Shown: positions 15,033 to 15,341 of the stretch, piece after piece | Position numbering within the stretch: the stretch's first letter is position 1 | Layout of the letters: the number at the start of each line of letters is the position of its first letter | Source of the DNA: Flavobacteriales bacterium | GTDB taxonomy: Bacteria > Bacteroidota > Bacteroidia > Flavobacteriales > BACL11 | DNA: 15,341 bases | Assembly: GCA_002710495.1 (NCBI GenBank) | Contig: PAKE01000051.1 | Coordinates: forward strand, 1-15,341 | Reading direction: 5' to 3' | Program-made: the position numbers and the translations under genes | Notes under the pieces: model-generated | The model's input: only the letters and a program-made list of their open reading frames with translations | Database searches by the model: none | Told to the model about the DNA's origin: nothing

Positions 15033-15052
15033 TATATAGTCTTTACTATATA
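15033..15052. repeat. Perfect inverted repeat before the DUF5681-like gene
   Basis: TATATAGT (15033-15040), CTTT and ACTATATA (15045-15052) form a perfect 8-bp inverted repeat, 2 bases upstream of the ATG of the minus-strand gene. It could be an operator or an mRNA hairpin that covers the start. All but four of the arm bases are A or T, so chance is possible in this AT-rich DNA. Confidence 0.5.
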
Positions 15053-15111
15053 AGAGAAAAGATTAGATTTTTTTTGATTTTCTTGATTAAAAAATGCTTT
15101 CTAAAACAATT

Positions 15112-15341
15112 TTATTCCTTATTTATAGATTTAGTTAGAGCAGAAGCTATCAAGCCGGTTGGAACAGCAACAAGTCCTAAACCAATAAATACGATAATAG
15201 TTGAAAATATTCTCCCCCCCACAGTTATAGGATACATATCTCCATAACCTACCGTTGTTAATGTTGTAACAGACCACCATAAAGAATGAAAAACTGATTT
15301 AAATTGTTCTGGTTGTGCTTGATTCTCAAAATAATAGATAC
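15112..15341 (-). CDS. Voltage-gated-type potassium channel, C-terminal part (partial)
   Basis: The gene enters from outside the window; 75 C-terminal codons are visible. They show the pore helix (FHSLWWSVTTL), the selectivity filter TTVGYGDMYP and a final membrane helix (IFSTIIVFIGLGLVAVPTGL), then the short tail SALTKSINKE. The FENQAQPEQF segment before the pore is typical of bacterial six-helix Kv-type channels. Only the pore half is visible, so the voltage sensor is inferred. The protein is an inner-membrane K+ channel. A run of seven G (positions 15214-15220 as C on the plus strand) lies in the coding part, but the frame stays open across it. I see no clear terminator behind it, only T-rich DNA. 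Confidence 0.88.
   Translation of the reverse strand, partial: IYYFENQAQPEQFKSVFHSLWWSVTTLTTVGYGDMYPITVGGRIFSTIIVFIGLGLVAVPTGLIASALTKSINKE

Noticed and set aside
15214..15220. Seven-C run as a frameshift in the potassium channel gene
   Set aside because: The pore and the last membrane helix lie in the same open frame on both sides of the run, so the gene is intact there.

Overview
The window looks like a chromosomal segment of a low-GC member of the Bacteroidota, most likely Flavobacteriales. Four things point there: the ribosomal order rplM-rpsI-rpsB-tsf with pyrH-frr behind it, promoters of the TTTG / TAnnTTTG type with almost no Shine-Dalgarno signals, a TonB-dependent receptor with a carboxypeptidase-D-like N-terminal extension, and a HU-CCDC81-type protein with a C-terminal SPOR domain. 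The species cannot be named from sequence alone.

Left part (1-6930), all on the minus strand. Reading in the direction of transcription, gdhA (NADP-type glutamate dehydrogenase) has its own promoter and a strong terminator. Next come kbl (glycine C-acetyltransferase), then rplM-rpsI-rpsB-tsf, a terminator, and pyrH-frr under a separate promoter. Positions 1-68, beyond frr, show nothing I can name.

Middle gap (6855-7295). There is no intact gene here. The gap holds the gdhA promoter, the promoter of the TonB receptor, and between them a decayed gene that I read as a remnant of dprA. Both ends of the DprA protein are recognisable, but in shifted frames and with the whole central DNA-binding fold missing.

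Right part (7245-11842), plus strand. A tightly packed probable operon encodes a TonB-dependent outer-membrane receptor, KdsB (CMP-Kdo synthetase), a membrane-anchored HU-like/SPOR protein and a hotdog acyl-CoA thioesterase. Most of it concerns the cell envelope. A convergent GT9 (heptosyltransferase-like) gene on the minus strand overlaps the thioesterase tail to tail. A second plus-strand pair, tatD-ansA (metal-dependent DNase and type I asparaginase), overlaps by one base.

Right end (14587-15341). A tRNA-Ser(GGA) gene is followed by a terminator-like hairpin and a tandem 12-bp repeat. A small minus-strand gene with a DUF5681-like N-terminus, a family often found near phage terminases, runs into that hairpin. 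This looks like a small mobile-element footprint at a tRNA gene. The window closes with the C-terminal part of a voltage-gated-type potassium channel gene.

I found no CRISPR array, insertion sequence or defence system. The most notable observations are the dprA remnant, the tRNA-adjacent DUF5681 footprint, and a promoter whose upstream element lies in the loop of the preceding terminator.
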